Shown here piece by piece: positions 16,784 to 25,187 of a stretch of 40,983 nt of DNA (position 1 is the stretch's first letter; each line of letters starts with the position of its first letter). The translations under genes and the position numbers were made by a program. Origin of the DNA: an uncultured Prevotella sp. (lineage in GTDB: Bacteria > Bacteroidota > Bacteroidia > Bacteroidales > Bacteroidaceae); assembly GCA_947164965.1 (NCBI GenBank), contig CAMUYR010000031.1, positions 1 through 40,983 of the forward strand. Direction: 5' to 3'. The notes beneath the pieces are model-generated. The model searched no databases. It saw only the letters and a program-made list of their open reading frames with translations, and had not been told where the DNA came from.

Positions 16784-18388
16784 TTAGAAGGTATAGCTGA
16801 GCGTGCAAATCAGCTGGTGGCGATTATCCTTGACGCGGACTGCTGAAGCCTCATTAGAAACTCTTTGACCATCGAAGTCGACAGCAGAGAGGTACTCATT
16901 GGAATCAGAAGTACGGCGATGCTGATAGGGATAGAAGTCACCCTTGCGATTCTGATACTGGTAGGCCAGATCGACACGGAACTGATCGAAGGTGAATCCG
17001 ACACCTGCAGTCAGGCGATGAGTATCCTGCCAGTTGGTATAATCAGTAGTCGAAGCCAACAGGGTACCAGAAGAATCGAGTGTCAGATCGCGAACACCAC
17101 CCTTCTTATACATAGGCGATACATAGTTGTAACCCAATCGTACAGCAATGTTCTTGTCTATCTTATACTCTGTACCAATCTTGACAGTATGCACACCTTG
17201 CAAAGTCTTTTCTGTGTGAGCTTTCATAACTGGATCGGTATCGCTGTTGTCGCGATAGTAGCCATCCCAATCGTCGTAATAACGGTCTGTGATAGAGCGC
17301 AGATCCATTGTGCTGTAATCGGAATACTCATAGGTAGCACCAAGTGCCAGCGTAGTACCAACGGTATGACCAAGAGTGAAACCAAACTTCCAAGGTGTGT
17401 TCAAGCGGAACTCCATAGGATCGGTAACCACCTGCTTCTTCATCTCCGTCTGGTCGTGAATGCTCGTCACATTGCTGGTCTTCAACTTATACATCGTCGG
17501 ACTGTGTACATAGACACCCAGACGGAACGGCGACTCTTCCATGGGACGGAAGATGGCACCTGCCTTAATATCGAAACCTGTACCTGTAATCTTATGATTG
17601 TCACGATACTCAACATAGTTCAGCATGGGATCGCTGGACACCAGCTGTTCGCTATATACGGAGTAGCCATTATAGTGGACGCCCTTGATACCTACGGTAA
17701 TACCAAGATAAATACGGTTGTTGATATTACCAGAAAGGTTGAAGTCGTACTCGCCGATATAACCGGTATAGGCGCGATCGAGCTGATAGTTCTTGGCATC
17801 GACATACTGGGTGGTGACATACTGACCATCATCGTCGTAGATATCAATAAGCTTATAGTTCAGCTTATCGGCCTGGCTCTCTTTCCATGGGTTGATAATC
17901 TCGCCATTATTGTCCATATTGTTCAGCAGATTGATATAGGTCTGGCGATTCTGCGACGAACCGTTGACGGCATCAGCTGCAGCCGAGAGGACATAATCGA
18001 AATTACGACTCTTATGGAAATTGAAACCAAAATTGATAAAGCCGTGACGACCTGAACGGGTGGCCAATATAATACCTATCTGATCAAATGAAGCATTGGT
18101 CTTGTTGCCCTCCTGAAAGGTTTTACCATCCTCCTGGCTAACAATGCCAAACGATCCAGAAACCTGACTCTTACGGAAGAGTCCGATGCCAGCAGGATTG
18201 GAACCTATAGTTGAAATATCGGCTCCCAAAGCCTCCATAGCGCCACCCATACCAACATAGCGGGCTGTACCATTCAGGTCTTCATTGGACAGTTGTGCAC
18301 CAATGTAGGTATCAGGATTCACATTGTCCTGTGCCCAAACGCAGACGGCAGGAAAAGCCATTGCTGCTAAAACAAATATCTTTTTCAT
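16784..18388 (-). CDS. Outer-membrane transport protein, OMPP1/FadL/TodX family
   Basis: A signal peptide (cleavage near VWAQ/DNV) is followed by the family N-terminus GTARYVGMGGAMEALGADIS and STIGSNPAGIGLFR. The rest of the 534 residues alternates like beta strands and ends in the aromatic C-terminus LSYTF expected of an outer-membrane barrel. FadL-type channels take up hydrophobic compounds such as fatty acids; the substrate here is unknown. It lies 49 bases after the Tyr/Gly-rich protein gene and is followed by a strong terminator, so the two probably form a short operon. Confidence 0.9.
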   Translation of the reverse strand: MKKIFVLAAMAFPAVCVWAQDNVNPDTYIGAQLSNEDLNGTARYVGMGGAMEALGADISTIGSNPAGIGLFRKSQVSGSFGIVSQEDGKTFQEGNKTNASFDQIGIILATRSGRHGFINFGFNFHKSRNFDYVLSAAADAVNGSSQNRQTYINLLNNMDNNGEIINPWKESQADKLNYKLIDIYDDDGQYVTTQYVDAKNYQLDRAYTGYIGEYDFNLSGNINNRIYLGITVGIKGVHYNGYSVYSEQLVSSDPMLNYVEYRDNHKITGTGFDIKAGAIFRPMEESPFRLGVYVHSPTMYKLKTSNVTSIHDQTEMKKQVVTDPMEFRLNTPWKFGFTLGHTVGTTLALGATYEYSDYSTMDLRSITDRYYDDWDGYYRDNSDTDPVMKAHTEKTLQGVHTVKIGTEYKIDKNIAVRLGYNYVSPMYKKGGVRDLTLDSSGTLLASTTDYTNWQDTHRLTAGVGFTFDQFRVDLAYQYQNRKGDFYPYQHRRTSDSNEYLSAVDFDGQRVSNEASAVRVKDNRHQLICTLSYTF

Positions 18389-18437
18389 AACAATATACTA
18401 TGCTTAAAGTGAATACTCATAATATTTAAAAAACAGC

Positions 18438-19280
18438 TTATCTGTGACGACCACCCATTGAGCGTCCACCACCGCCGCCACCGCCAGAGGAATGGCTGAA
18501 TCCGCCACCACCGCCGCCTGAAGAACGGCTGCCACCAAACGAGCTAGAGCTACTGCTGCTGCGGTTAGACGAGCCAAAGGAACGATTACTCTCGTAGGAA
18601 GAACGGCCCGTGCGGTTGGTTGTCGTAGTGCCAAAGCGACGGTTGCTCTCGTAAGAGGTACGGCCTACACGATGGGTAGGATTAGTTGCCCTGTAATGAC
18701 GAACACTCGTATAATAGTAAGGACGACCATACCAACCACCATAGTATCCGTAGTAGCCGTAATGCCAAGGACGGTAGTAGCCATAGCCATAATACCAAGG
18801 CGATGACCAGCCATACCAACTGCTGTAGTACCAGGGATCGTCCCAATAATACCAAGAACTGGTATACCAAGGATAATAGCTGGAGTACCAAGGCGACGAC
18901 CATCGACCAGCACGGAAACCATCAATATAAGCCTGTGAGGGTGTGTAGTCATCAAAACGGCTCAAGCGGGTGGTATACTGATAATCGGAAGACTCAGAAT
19001 AAGTAGAGTCAGGGTAGACTCCTCTTACTGCAGAGAAATCGATAATGTCGTTACCCGTTGAATCGATGGGAACCACACTACTCCACGACTGACGATTGTA
19101 ATCGTCGACATTGCGCTTACTTCCAGAATAGTAAGTATTGGAAGGCATACCATAGGCAGCATCTTCCTTAGCCATTTTTTCTTTGGTAGGAACGAAGTAC
19201 ATATCATCATCCTGTGCATACATTCCCACTGGCAAAACTCCCATGAGGAGCAGACTCAATATCAGTTTCTTCATGTTCAT
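18438..19280 (-). CDS. Exported Tyr/Trp-rich protein with Gly/Ser-rich tail
   Basis: Not assigned to a known function. A signal peptide (MNMKKLILSLLLMGVLP..., cleavage near MYAQ/DDD) shows export. The first 110 residues look ordinary. Residues about 115-190 are dominated by Tyr, Trp, Gly and Pro (SWYYWDDPWYYSSWYGW). Two near-identical segments (RVGRTSYESNRRFG, RTGRSSYESNRSFG) follow, then Ser runs and Gly runs up to seven long, ending GGRHR. Such composition suggests a surface or matrix protein. An alternative start two codons in (MKKL, 19274) is possible. A single -7 box (19309-19316) precedes it. The frame is supported by the signal peptide and by the operon with the porin. Confidence 0.75.
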   Translation of the reverse strand: MNMKKLILSLLLMGVLPVGMYAQDDDMYFVPTKEKMAKEDAAYGMPSNTYYSGSKRNVDDYNRQSWSSVVPIDSTGNDIIDFSAVRGVYPDSTYSESSDYQYTTRLSRFDDYTPSQAYIDGFRAGRWSSPWYSSYYPWYTSSWYYWDDPWYYSSWYGWSSPWYYGYGYYRPWHYGYYGYYGGWYGRPYYYTSVRHYRATNPTHRVGRTSYESNRRFGTTTTNRTGRSSYESNRSFGSSNRSSSSSSSFGGSRSSGGGGGGFSHSSGGGGGGGRSMGGRHR

Positions 19281-19308
19281 AATCTCCTATCTTTAATCTT
19301 TCACGTTG

Positions 19309-19316
19309 CAAAAATA
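19309..19316 (-). promoter_or_regulatory. Possible -7 box upstream of the Tyr/Gly-rich gene
   Basis: TATTTTTG on the minus strand matches TAnnTTTG. The nearest upstream TTTG (19332-19335) is only 15 bases away, short of the usual 19-21, so the -33 element is uncertain. Confidence 0.4.
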
Positions 19317-19381
19317 CAACTAATTTCAATGCAAAATTAAGGAAAAACCCTAAGAGAAGATAGGTTTTTCCCTATTTTTTG

Positions 19382-19389
19382 TAATTTTG
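19382..19389 (+). promoter_or_regulatory. Possible -7 box of the prmA-nth unit
   Basis: TAATTTTG lies 20 bases before the prmA ATG. No TTTG stands at the expected -33 distance. The leader would be about 13-15 bases. Confidence 0.45.
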
Positions 19390-19409
19390 CACCAAAAATT
19401 AACACAATT

Positions 19410-20276
19410 ATGAAGTATTTCGAGGTAGATTTCACTATTACTCCCCTTTCGGAAGATGCACAAGACGTGCTTTCGGCACTAGCTGCTGAGGCTGGTTTCG
19501 AAACGTTTGAGCAAACAGAAATAGGAATGAAAGGCTATGTACAACAAGCCTTGTTCAACGAAGATAGCCTTCAGCAAATCATCGCTTCATTCCCATTTAG
19601 CGATATTAAAATTGCATATCAGGTAATAGAAGCAGAAGACAAAGACTGGAACGAGCAATGGGAACAGGAAGGATTTGAACCTATCATAGTGGCCAATAGG
19701 TTGGCAATTCACGACGGACGCCATCTGCCAACATCAGACATCAATCTTCTTCCATCATCCATAGATATTGAAATCGATGCACACCTGGCCTTCGGAACAG
19801 GCACGCACGAAACCACTCGCATGATATGCGGCGTGTTGCTAGATAGCGAGTTAAAAAAGAAACGCGTATTGGACTGCGGTTGTGGAACGGGCATTCTTGG
19901 TATTTGTGCGCTGAAACTGGGAGCAGAGAAATGCGTGGGCTACGACATCGACGAATGGAGTAGCGATAACACGCGTCACAATGCCGTCATCAACCAAGTG
20001 GATGATAGGATGACCTCGCTGAATGGCGATGCCACCCTACTAGATTCGATGATTGAACGTTTCGATGTGGTGATGGCCAACATCAATCGCAATATTCTGC
20101 TGCAAGATATGCCTCGCTTCGTCAGCGTGATGGAACCTGATGCCACACTGATACTGAGCGGATTCTATGCCTGCGACTGTAAGATTCTTGAAAACAAAGC
20201 CAACGAACTAGGGTTAAAGCTCAAGCAAACACGATCGGACAACGATTGGGCATGCATGGTATTCAAAAGACAATAA
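19410..20276 (+). CDS. prmA: Ribosomal protein L11 methyltransferase
   Basis: PrmA trimethylates ribosomal protein L11 using S-adenosylmethionine. The 288 residues match the family. The N-terminal substrate-recognition domain is followed by AFGTGTHETTRM, the SAM-binding LDCGCGTGILGICALKLGA and YDIDEWS, and the MANINRNILL motif (family N-P/I-x-x loop). It is the first gene of a two-gene plus-strand unit with nth, 15 bases apart. Confidence 0.95.
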   Translation: MKYFEVDFTITPLSEDAQDVLSALAAEAGFETFEQTEIGMKGYVQQALFNEDSLQQIIASFPFSDIKIAYQVIEAEDKDWNEQWEQEGFEPIIVANRLAIHDGRHLPTSDINLLPSSIDIEIDAHLAFGTGTHETTRMICGVLLDSELKKKRVLDCGCGTGILGICALKLGAEKCVGYDIDEWSSDNTRHNAVINQVDDRMTSLNGDATLLDSMIERFDVVMANINRNILLQDMPRFVSVMEPDATLILSGFYACDCKILENKANELGLKLKQTRSDNDWACMVFKRQ

Positions 20277-20291
20277 AAAAACAATAGCCAA

Positions 20292-20939
20292 ATGAACCGA
20301 AAACAACGTTACGAATATGTGCTGCGCTATTTTCGCGAGCAAATGCCTGAAGTGCAGACAGAACTGGAATTCGGAAGTGTATTCCAGTTGCTGGTGGCTG
20401 TCATCCTGAGTGCCCAATGTACCGACAAGCGCATCAATCAAGTGACACCCGAATTGTTTCGCCACTTTCCTGATGCCAAAACAATGGCACAGGCAGACAT
20501 TGAAGATGTTTTGGAGTACATCAAGAGCGTAAGCTATCCTAACTCCAAAGCAGAGCATCTGGTGAAGATGGCTCGTATTGTGGCAGAGAAATACGATGGA
20601 GAGATACCATCGGATATGAATCTGCTGCTGGATCTGCCTGGTGTAGGACGCAAGACTGCTAACGTGATTCAGAGTGTAGCTTTTGGAAAGTCAACGATGG
20701 CGGTTGACACCCATGTCTTCCGTGTCAGCCATCGCCTAGGCCTGGTACCAGAGAAGGCAGACACACCTTATAAAGTTGAATTGGAACTGGTAAAAAACAT
20801 ACCCGAGGAAGACATTCCCCGGGCCCATCATTGGCTCTTGCTGCATGGACGTTATATCTGCACGTCGCGCAGCCCCCATTGCAAGAAGTGTGACCTCAGC
20901 GGCGTTTGCCCTTCTGCTGTGGTCCAAGACCGCCCATAG
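20292..20939 (+). CDS. nth: Endonuclease III (DNA glycosylase/AP lyase)
   Basis: Nth removes oxidised pyrimidines and nicks the abasic site in base-excision repair. The helix-hairpin-helix LPGVGRKTA holds catalytic Lys121, and VDTHVFRVSHRLGL holds catalytic Asp139. The C-terminal [4Fe-4S] ligands have the classic spacing C-x6-C-x2-C-x5-C. The length of 215 residues is normal. Its last 44 bases overlap the 3' end of the convergent Spy-like gene on the minus strand. Confidence 0.97.
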   Translation: MNRKQRYEYVLRYFREQMPEVQTELEFGSVFQLLVAVILSAQCTDKRINQVTPELFRHFPDAKTMAQADIEDVLEYIKSVSYPNSKAEHLVKMARIVAEKYDGEIPSDMNLLLDLPGVGRKTANVIQSVAFGKSTMAVDTHVFRVSHRLGLVPEKADTPYKVELELVKNIPEEDIPRAHHWLLLHGRYICTSRSPHCKKCDLSGVCPSAVVQDRP

Positions 20940-21357
20940 GAGGATGTTGCCAACCTCTCATCATACGACGATGGAACCGACTCTCGGCCTTGATAGCATC
21001 AAAAACTTTCGAGGCTGAAACAACCTGTAGCATCTTCTTATGGTAGGTCAACTCTATCTGACGCAGTTCCAAATTCAATCTGTCAGCCTCTTTAATTGCC
21101 TTGGCGCAACCCTCCTCATCGGCTGGTTTCTGCATTCCCATATTACGCATCTTACCATACACAGCACGCTGTTTCTGATGCATCTCCCTGAACAGGGGAA
21201 AGAACTTAGTGGCCTCCTGCTGTGTCAATCCCGCTTCCTTAGTGACAAAAGCCTCCATATCAGCATCGAACTTCTCAGGTGAGAACTTCGGGAAATCCTG
21301 TGCTGTGATAGTCATCGCCAGCAACATGAATGTCAGAATCAGCATTGTTTTCTTCAT
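20896..21357 (-). CDS. Small periplasmic Spy/CpxP-like helical protein
   Basis: A signal peptide (cleavage near TITAQ/DFP) is followed by a Met/Gln/Lys/Arg-rich helical protein of about 130 residues. The element GLTQQEATKFFPLFREMHQK resembles LTxxQ-type repeats of Spy/CpxP chaperones. The tail is Gly/Pro/Arg/His-rich. It lies 16 bases behind an anti-sigma-like gene and an ECF sigma gene, an arrangement common in Bacteroidota, where the last gene is often a periplasmic stress protein. Its last 44 bases overlap the end of nth on the other strand. The chaperone role is inferred from similarity in pattern only. Confidence 0.8.
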   Translation of the reverse strand: MKKTMLILTFMLLAMTITAQDFPKFSPEKFDADMEAFVTKEAGLTQQEATKFFPLFREMHQKQRAVYGKMRNMGMQKPADEEGCAKAIKEADRLNLELRQIELTYHKKMLQVVSASKVFDAIKAESRFHRRMMRGWQHPPMGGLGPQQKGKRR

Positions 21358-21373
21358 ATCGCTTCAGTCTATT

Positions 21374-21730
21374 TTAGTTCTCTGTCAGACAAGCATAGAT
21401 AGCCACATTGTCAAGCATAGCATAATCAGCAGCATCGTCAAAATAGCTATTCTCGGCCGGTGCTGTAGTCAAAGGGGTGTTAACCTCTGCCATAGCGGGT
21501 TCTACAGCATCCTTAGGCATTAGCCATGTTATGCCCATTACCACCAACACAACAATACAAGCGGCAGCATAGAGCAAGGGACGAAGGGCCACTATACGAC
21601 TCTTCTTCACCTCGCGCTCAGGCAACTGCTGCATTACCTGATTGGCAAACTGTTCGAAATAGCCATCGGGCACCTGGAATGGATTCCTGTTCCCGACTTT
21701 CTCCTTCAGATATGTCTCTTCGTTAGTCAT
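21374..21730 (-). CDS. Single-pass membrane protein, probable anti-sigma factor
   Basis: The protein has 118 residues: a cytoplasmic N-terminus with the Bacteroidota anti-sigma-like motif NPFQVPDGYFEQFANQVM, one transmembrane segment (about 50-70) and a short acidic outer part. No zinc-binding HxxxCxxC motif is seen. It lies directly downstream of an ECF sigma gene (46-base gap), the usual position of its regulator. The function is inferred from context. Confidence 0.75.
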   Translation of the reverse strand: MTNEETYLKEKVGNRNPFQVPDGYFEQFANQVMQQLPEREVKKSRIVALRPLLYAAACIVVLVVMGITWLMPKDAVEPAMAEVNTPLTTAPAENSYFDDAADYAMLDNVAIYACLTEN

Positions 21731-21776
21731 TATATATTTCTTTTTGTTATTATTGACGATATAATTGGTAAAAGGT

Positions 21777-22328
21777 TTAATCTCGTTGCTTAAAAAAATC
21801 AGCTATCTTCTTGACAGCTATATGATAAGAGGCTTTAAGCGATCCTTCTGAGGTGTCAAGCAGCTGACTGATATCGCTATATTTCATCTCGTCAAAATAG
21901 CGAAGACTAAACACTCTACGCTGTACCTCAGGTAATTGGGCAATGGCTTCCTGCAACTGGGCCTCGGTCTCGTCACCATCAAAATAGCGGTCAGCCATCA
22001 ACATATTGGCCACACCAGATTCTTCGTTATCGACACTAACTATTGTCTGGTTCTTCTGCTTACGCACAAAATCGATACTTTCATTGACGGCAATACGATA
22101 GAGCCAAGTGTATATACGTGATTCCTGATGGAACGTGTCAAGACGGGTCCAAGCCTTGAGCATCACATTTTGCATCACGTCGTTGGCATCTTCGTGAGTC
22201 AGGACAATTCTACGAACCTGCCAGTATAGCTGTTCACTATACTCACGCACCACTCTTTCAAACGCCTTCCGTTGGGTCTTGGGGTCTGAAAGTTGCTTTA
22301 TTAGTAGCTGTTCGTCGTCTTTTGTCAT
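21777..22328 (-). CDS. ECF-type RNA polymerase sigma factor
   Basis: The protein has 183 residues and two regions. Sigma2 carries DANDVMQNVMLKAW, TWLYRIAVNESIDFVRK and the conserved acidic/aromatic pattern. Sigma4 carries LPEVQRRVFSLRYFDEM and the helix-turn-helix YSDISQLLDTSEGSLKAS. This layout without sigma1 and sigma3 defines ECF factors. The start overlaps the stop of the L,D-transpeptidase gene by 4 bases (ATGA), suggesting translational coupling and a link to cell-wall state. It probably controls this operon and others. Confidence 0.93.
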   Translation of the reverse strand: MTKDDEQLLIKQLSDPKTQRKAFERVVREYSEQLYWQVRRIVLTHEDANDVMQNVMLKAWTRLDTFHQESRIYTWLYRIAVNESIDFVRKQKNQTIVSVDNEESGVANMLMADRYFDGDETEAQLQEAIAQLPEVQRRVFSLRYFDEMKYSDISQLLDTSEGSLKASYHIAVKKIADFFKQRD

Positions 22329-23920
22329 TGCACGTAAGGTTGCAAATTACGCCAGATGACGGCGTCGTAACCATACACATCGGGCCACTTCTTAATCTGT
22401 CCAGATGCATCTTGCCACAGTGTATTATATATAATATAAAGAGGTACACGAGGATCTACACCCACATGACCAATTATCTTGTTCCGATCATCCACATTGG
22501 GATGGCTACTGACATATTGGCGGCCCTGATCGGTAGCTGGCGAAAGACCCATACCAATACGTATCTTATCCAACAGCCAAGCATCTGGATTGCCTAAAAC
22601 GAAATGGGCTAAATCGAAAGGTCGCGACACACGGACACAGCCATGAGACAGACCACGGAAGTCACGCTGGAAAGCACTTGGATTAGACGTGTCATGGAGA
22701 TAGACAGAGAAATCATTCTTGAAACGGAATACCACACGTCCAAGTGAATTGCCTGCGCCACCCTTCTGAGCCACACTGTATTTGCCACTATTCAACATCT
22801 GACGCGAAACATGACGTGCATCTACAGCTTTACCAGTCTGGCGATCAATAATGCTATAGCGATGGCGAGCGAAATAGGAAGAATCGCCAGCTCGATGACC
22901 AACCTCATTCCTGATAATACTCATAGGTATTACCCACTTAGGATTTACCTCAAGATATTCGATATTACTCGACAGCAAAGGCGTCTTCGTCTTGGGATTT
23001 CCACATACCACGCGCATATCCATCAGACTGTCTGAATTATATGCATACAGATGAAACGCTGGAATATTAACCACAATACGCTTCACACTTTCATTGATAG
23101 GATTATGCAAGCGCCAACGGCTACGTTCCAAATTCACAATAATAGCTTTACGCAGATCATCATCGGGCGTTTTCGTCAACATCTCTTTCAGTTGTTCATA
23201 GTATTTACCTTGAGGCTGAATAGAGCGTAGACACTGGGCAATACTGTCACACCCTATCTGGCGAAATACCTGCTGGGCATATTGCTTTGTCGGAAGATCC
23301 ATATCGACAGCAAACAGGCCACGGAATTTGGTGAAACGGCTAGTTGAATCCTGATTCTCACGATCTAAATGATTAAAGACCTGATATGGATTAATATAGC
23401 CGAAGCGTTGACCATAACAATAGCGAAGACATGCTTTAGTCAAATAATACTCTAAATAAGCAGCCGATTTACTGGCATTATTCTTGTCGACAAAGGACAA
23501 CTGACGAAACCTACTCAGGTTATCCTCAATAATCTGCAGGTAAAACGAATTTTCAGACAAACCTTCCTTATTAACCTGTCGCAACCAGAACAGCAAAGAA
23601 TCAGCACGATGATTTATGCCCAAACGGTCTATCCATAACAGACCTAGGGAATCGGCTAAATACATATCTCGTACTTGACGATCAGATGCCGTAGAAATGT
23701 TGTCCTTGGAAATTAATCGACGGATTTGATGTTTGACAGAATCAACATCTAACATATAAGAAGACGTTCTCATTTCTGAAAACGACTCAATGGTTAGGTT
23801 TCTGTCCTTATGGTCGGAAAGCGAGTTACAGCCAAAGAGCAAGAACGTCGCAAAAAGCAAGAGGTTTATTAACGGACAGATACTTTTCTGACCACCTTGC
23901 CTACTTTCAGTATATAACAA
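22325..23920 (-). CDS. L,D-transpeptidase of the YcbB/LdtD type, lipoprotein
   Basis: The N-terminus has a basic region and lipobox (LLFGC), so it is probably anchored as a lipoprotein. An N-terminal scaffold region, a peptidoglycan-binding-like part and a C-terminal YkuD domain follow. The catalytic motif is present as HDTSNPSAF...SHGCVRVSRPFDLA, with Cys as nucleophile. The length of 531 residues fits LdtD/YcbB, which makes 3-3 crosslinks in peptidoglycan. The chosen ATG overlaps the preceding small gene by 52 bases; no better start that keeps the lipoprotein signal was found. The end overlaps the sigma gene. Confidence 0.9.
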   Translation of the reverse strand: MLYTESRQGGQKSICPLINLLLFATFLLFGCNSLSDHKDRNLTIESFSEMRTSSYMLDVDSVKHQIRRLISKDNISTASDRQVRDMYLADSLGLLWIDRLGINHRADSLLFWLRQVNKEGLSENSFYLQIIEDNLSRFRQLSFVDKNNASKSAAYLEYYLTKACLRYCYGQRFGYINPYQVFNHLDRENQDSTSRFTKFRGLFAVDMDLPTKQYAQQVFRQIGCDSIAQCLRSIQPQGKYYEQLKEMLTKTPDDDLRKAIIVNLERSRWRLHNPINESVKRIVVNIPAFHLYAYNSDSLMDMRVVCGNPKTKTPLLSSNIEYLEVNPKWVIPMSIIRNEVGHRAGDSSYFARHRYSIIDRQTGKAVDARHVSRQMLNSGKYSVAQKGGAGNSLGRVVFRFKNDFSVYLHDTSNPSAFQRDFRGLSHGCVRVSRPFDLAHFVLGNPDAWLLDKIRIGMGLSPATDQGRQYVSSHPNVDDRNKIIGHVGVDPRVPLYIIYNTLWQDASGQIKKWPDVYGYDAVIWRNLQPYVQ

Positions 23921-24192
23921 CCTTTTGGTACATTTAGTTCAATACGCTGGGCAGGACTCTCGATTTTGACAGTCATCATACGACGTCCCGTTAGCGAAAC
24001 GATTTCAAGTGTTTCACCTTGGGCGCCACAAACAGTAACTGTTTGCCCATTAATATTAATGGTAATATCGTTGTCTGCCTGCAAATCAACAATTGCAGGA
24101 GATTCTGGGGCTGCAGCAAGAGCAAATGTAGGAAAAGCTATAGTCAGAGCCATAGCAAAAATGAACCTATGTAGTTGTTTTCTCATAAGCAA
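23869..24192 (-). CDS. Small secreted protein resembling a T9SS sorting tail
   Basis: After a signal peptide (cleavage near ALAAA), only about 80 residues remain. They read like a type A C-terminal sorting domain of type IX secretion: ETLEIVSLTGRRMMTVKI, then ELNVPKGCYILKVGKVVRK and a basic end. No passenger domain is attached. The start is MLMRKQ, or MRKQ two codons later (24186). It has its own good promoter and heads the transpeptidase/sigma operon. Whether it is exported through T9SS, or the tail fold is used otherwise, is unknown. Confidence 0.78.
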   Translation of the reverse strand: MLMRKQLHRFIFAMALTIAFPTFALAAAPESPAIVDLQADNDITININGQTVTVCGAQGETLEIVSLTGRRMMTVKIESPAQRIELNVPKGCYILKVGKVVRKVSVR

Positions 24193-24210
24193 TATCTATA
24201 TAGTTCAGTG

Positions 24211-24242
24211 CAAATGTACGGAATTTATTTGAAACTACCAAA
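24211..24242 (-). promoter_or_regulatory. Promoter of the T9SS-tail/Ldt/sigma operon
   Basis: TTTG (24239-24242), 20 bases, TACATTTG (24211-24218) on the minus strand: a full match to the Bacteroidota consensus, 18 bases upstream of the first ATG. Confidence 0.75.
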
Positions 24243-24264
24243 CAAATCGATAAAAAAATGACAT

Positions 24265-25179
24265 TTAGACATCAAAAACAGCATTTTCGTCACTTAAATA
24301 GCTGTTTGGAAACACTTCTTGAGCCTCATTCAACAACACTTGTTCGTCTTCGTAACGTGACGAATAATGCCCCAAAATCAGTTTTCCAGCCCCTGCATCC
24401 CTTGCTACCATTGCCGCCTGACGGGCTGTTGAATGACTATATTTTTCTGCCCTTTGAATATTGTCCTCTCCATAGGTACTTTCATGATAGAGTGTACTGA
24501 CACCTTTGATTTGCTGATGAAGTGTCGGGATATAACGGGTGTCGCTGCAATAAGCATAGCTACGAGGAGCTTCTGCTGACTCAACCAAACGATTGTTAGG
24601 AACCACCTCGCCTTCTTCTGTCGTATAATCAGCTCCTGCCTTGATATTATTTATCTGGCTGACAGGTATCCCATAGAAGTCTATCATATCACGACGGATA
24701 TGCGGCAGGACAGGCTTCTCCCTAAACAAAAATCCGCAACATTTCACTCGATGTTCCAAAGGGACAGACTCTACTGTCAGAGATCTGTCTTCATAGATGA
24801 TTTTCTGCGACTTGGTGTCAACTGCATGAAAGTCCAGTTCATAATCCAATCCATGACAGGAGATATCAATCTGATTCAATAAGACGTCCTTCAGTTCAGA
24901 CGGAGCATAAATAGCCAGACGTGCCGTGCGACCTAAAAGGCCGAAAGTACTAAGCATTCCCGCCAAACCAAAACAATGGTCCCCATGAAGATGCGAAATA
25001 AAGACAGCACTAATCTTGGTAAAACGAATGCGAGAGCGCCTCAGATGCACTTGTGTTCCTTCACCACAATCTACTAAGAACATCTTACCACGCACCTCAA
25101 CCACTTGGGCTGAGGCGTTGTGGCGTGGTGTAGGCAAGGCACTTCCGCACCCTAGAATATGCACTTTAAATGGCTCCAA
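24265..25179 (-). CDS. rnz: Ribonuclease Z (tRNA 3' processing)
   Basis: RNase Z cuts the 3' trailer from tRNA precursors. This 304-residue metallo-beta-lactamase fold has the zinc motif SHLHGDH (His63, His65, Asp67, His68), the N-terminal GCGSALPTPRHNAS, FLVDCGEGTQ, the later YCSDTRY and the C-terminal LGHYSSRY. The length is that of the short bacterial form. It is the last gene of a unit with mazG and a lipoprotein gene (8-base gap). The tRNA repertoire in this window is one partial gene, so no local substrate link is implied. Confidence 0.96.
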   Translation of the reverse strand: MEPFKVHILGCGSALPTPRHNASAQVVEVRGKMFLVDCGEGTQVHLRRSRIRFTKISAVFISHLHGDHCFGLAGMLSTFGLLGRTARLAIYAPSELKDVLLNQIDISCHGLDYELDFHAVDTKSQKIIYEDRSLTVESVPLEHRVKCCGFLFREKPVLPHIRRDMIDFYGIPVSQINNIKAGADYTTEEGEVVPNNRLVESAEAPRSYAYCSDTRYIPTLHQQIKGVSTLYHESTYGEDNIQRAEKYSHSTARQAAMVARDAGAGKLILGHYSSRYEDEQVLLNEAQEVFPNSYLSDENAVFDV

Positions 25180-25187
25180 AACAAGCT

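Noticed and set aside
16865..18055. Long open frame of 396 codons on the plus strand
   Set aside because: It lies fully antisense to the OMPP1-type gene, which has a signal peptide, family motifs and C-terminal aromatic residue. The antisense frame has no recognisable domain.
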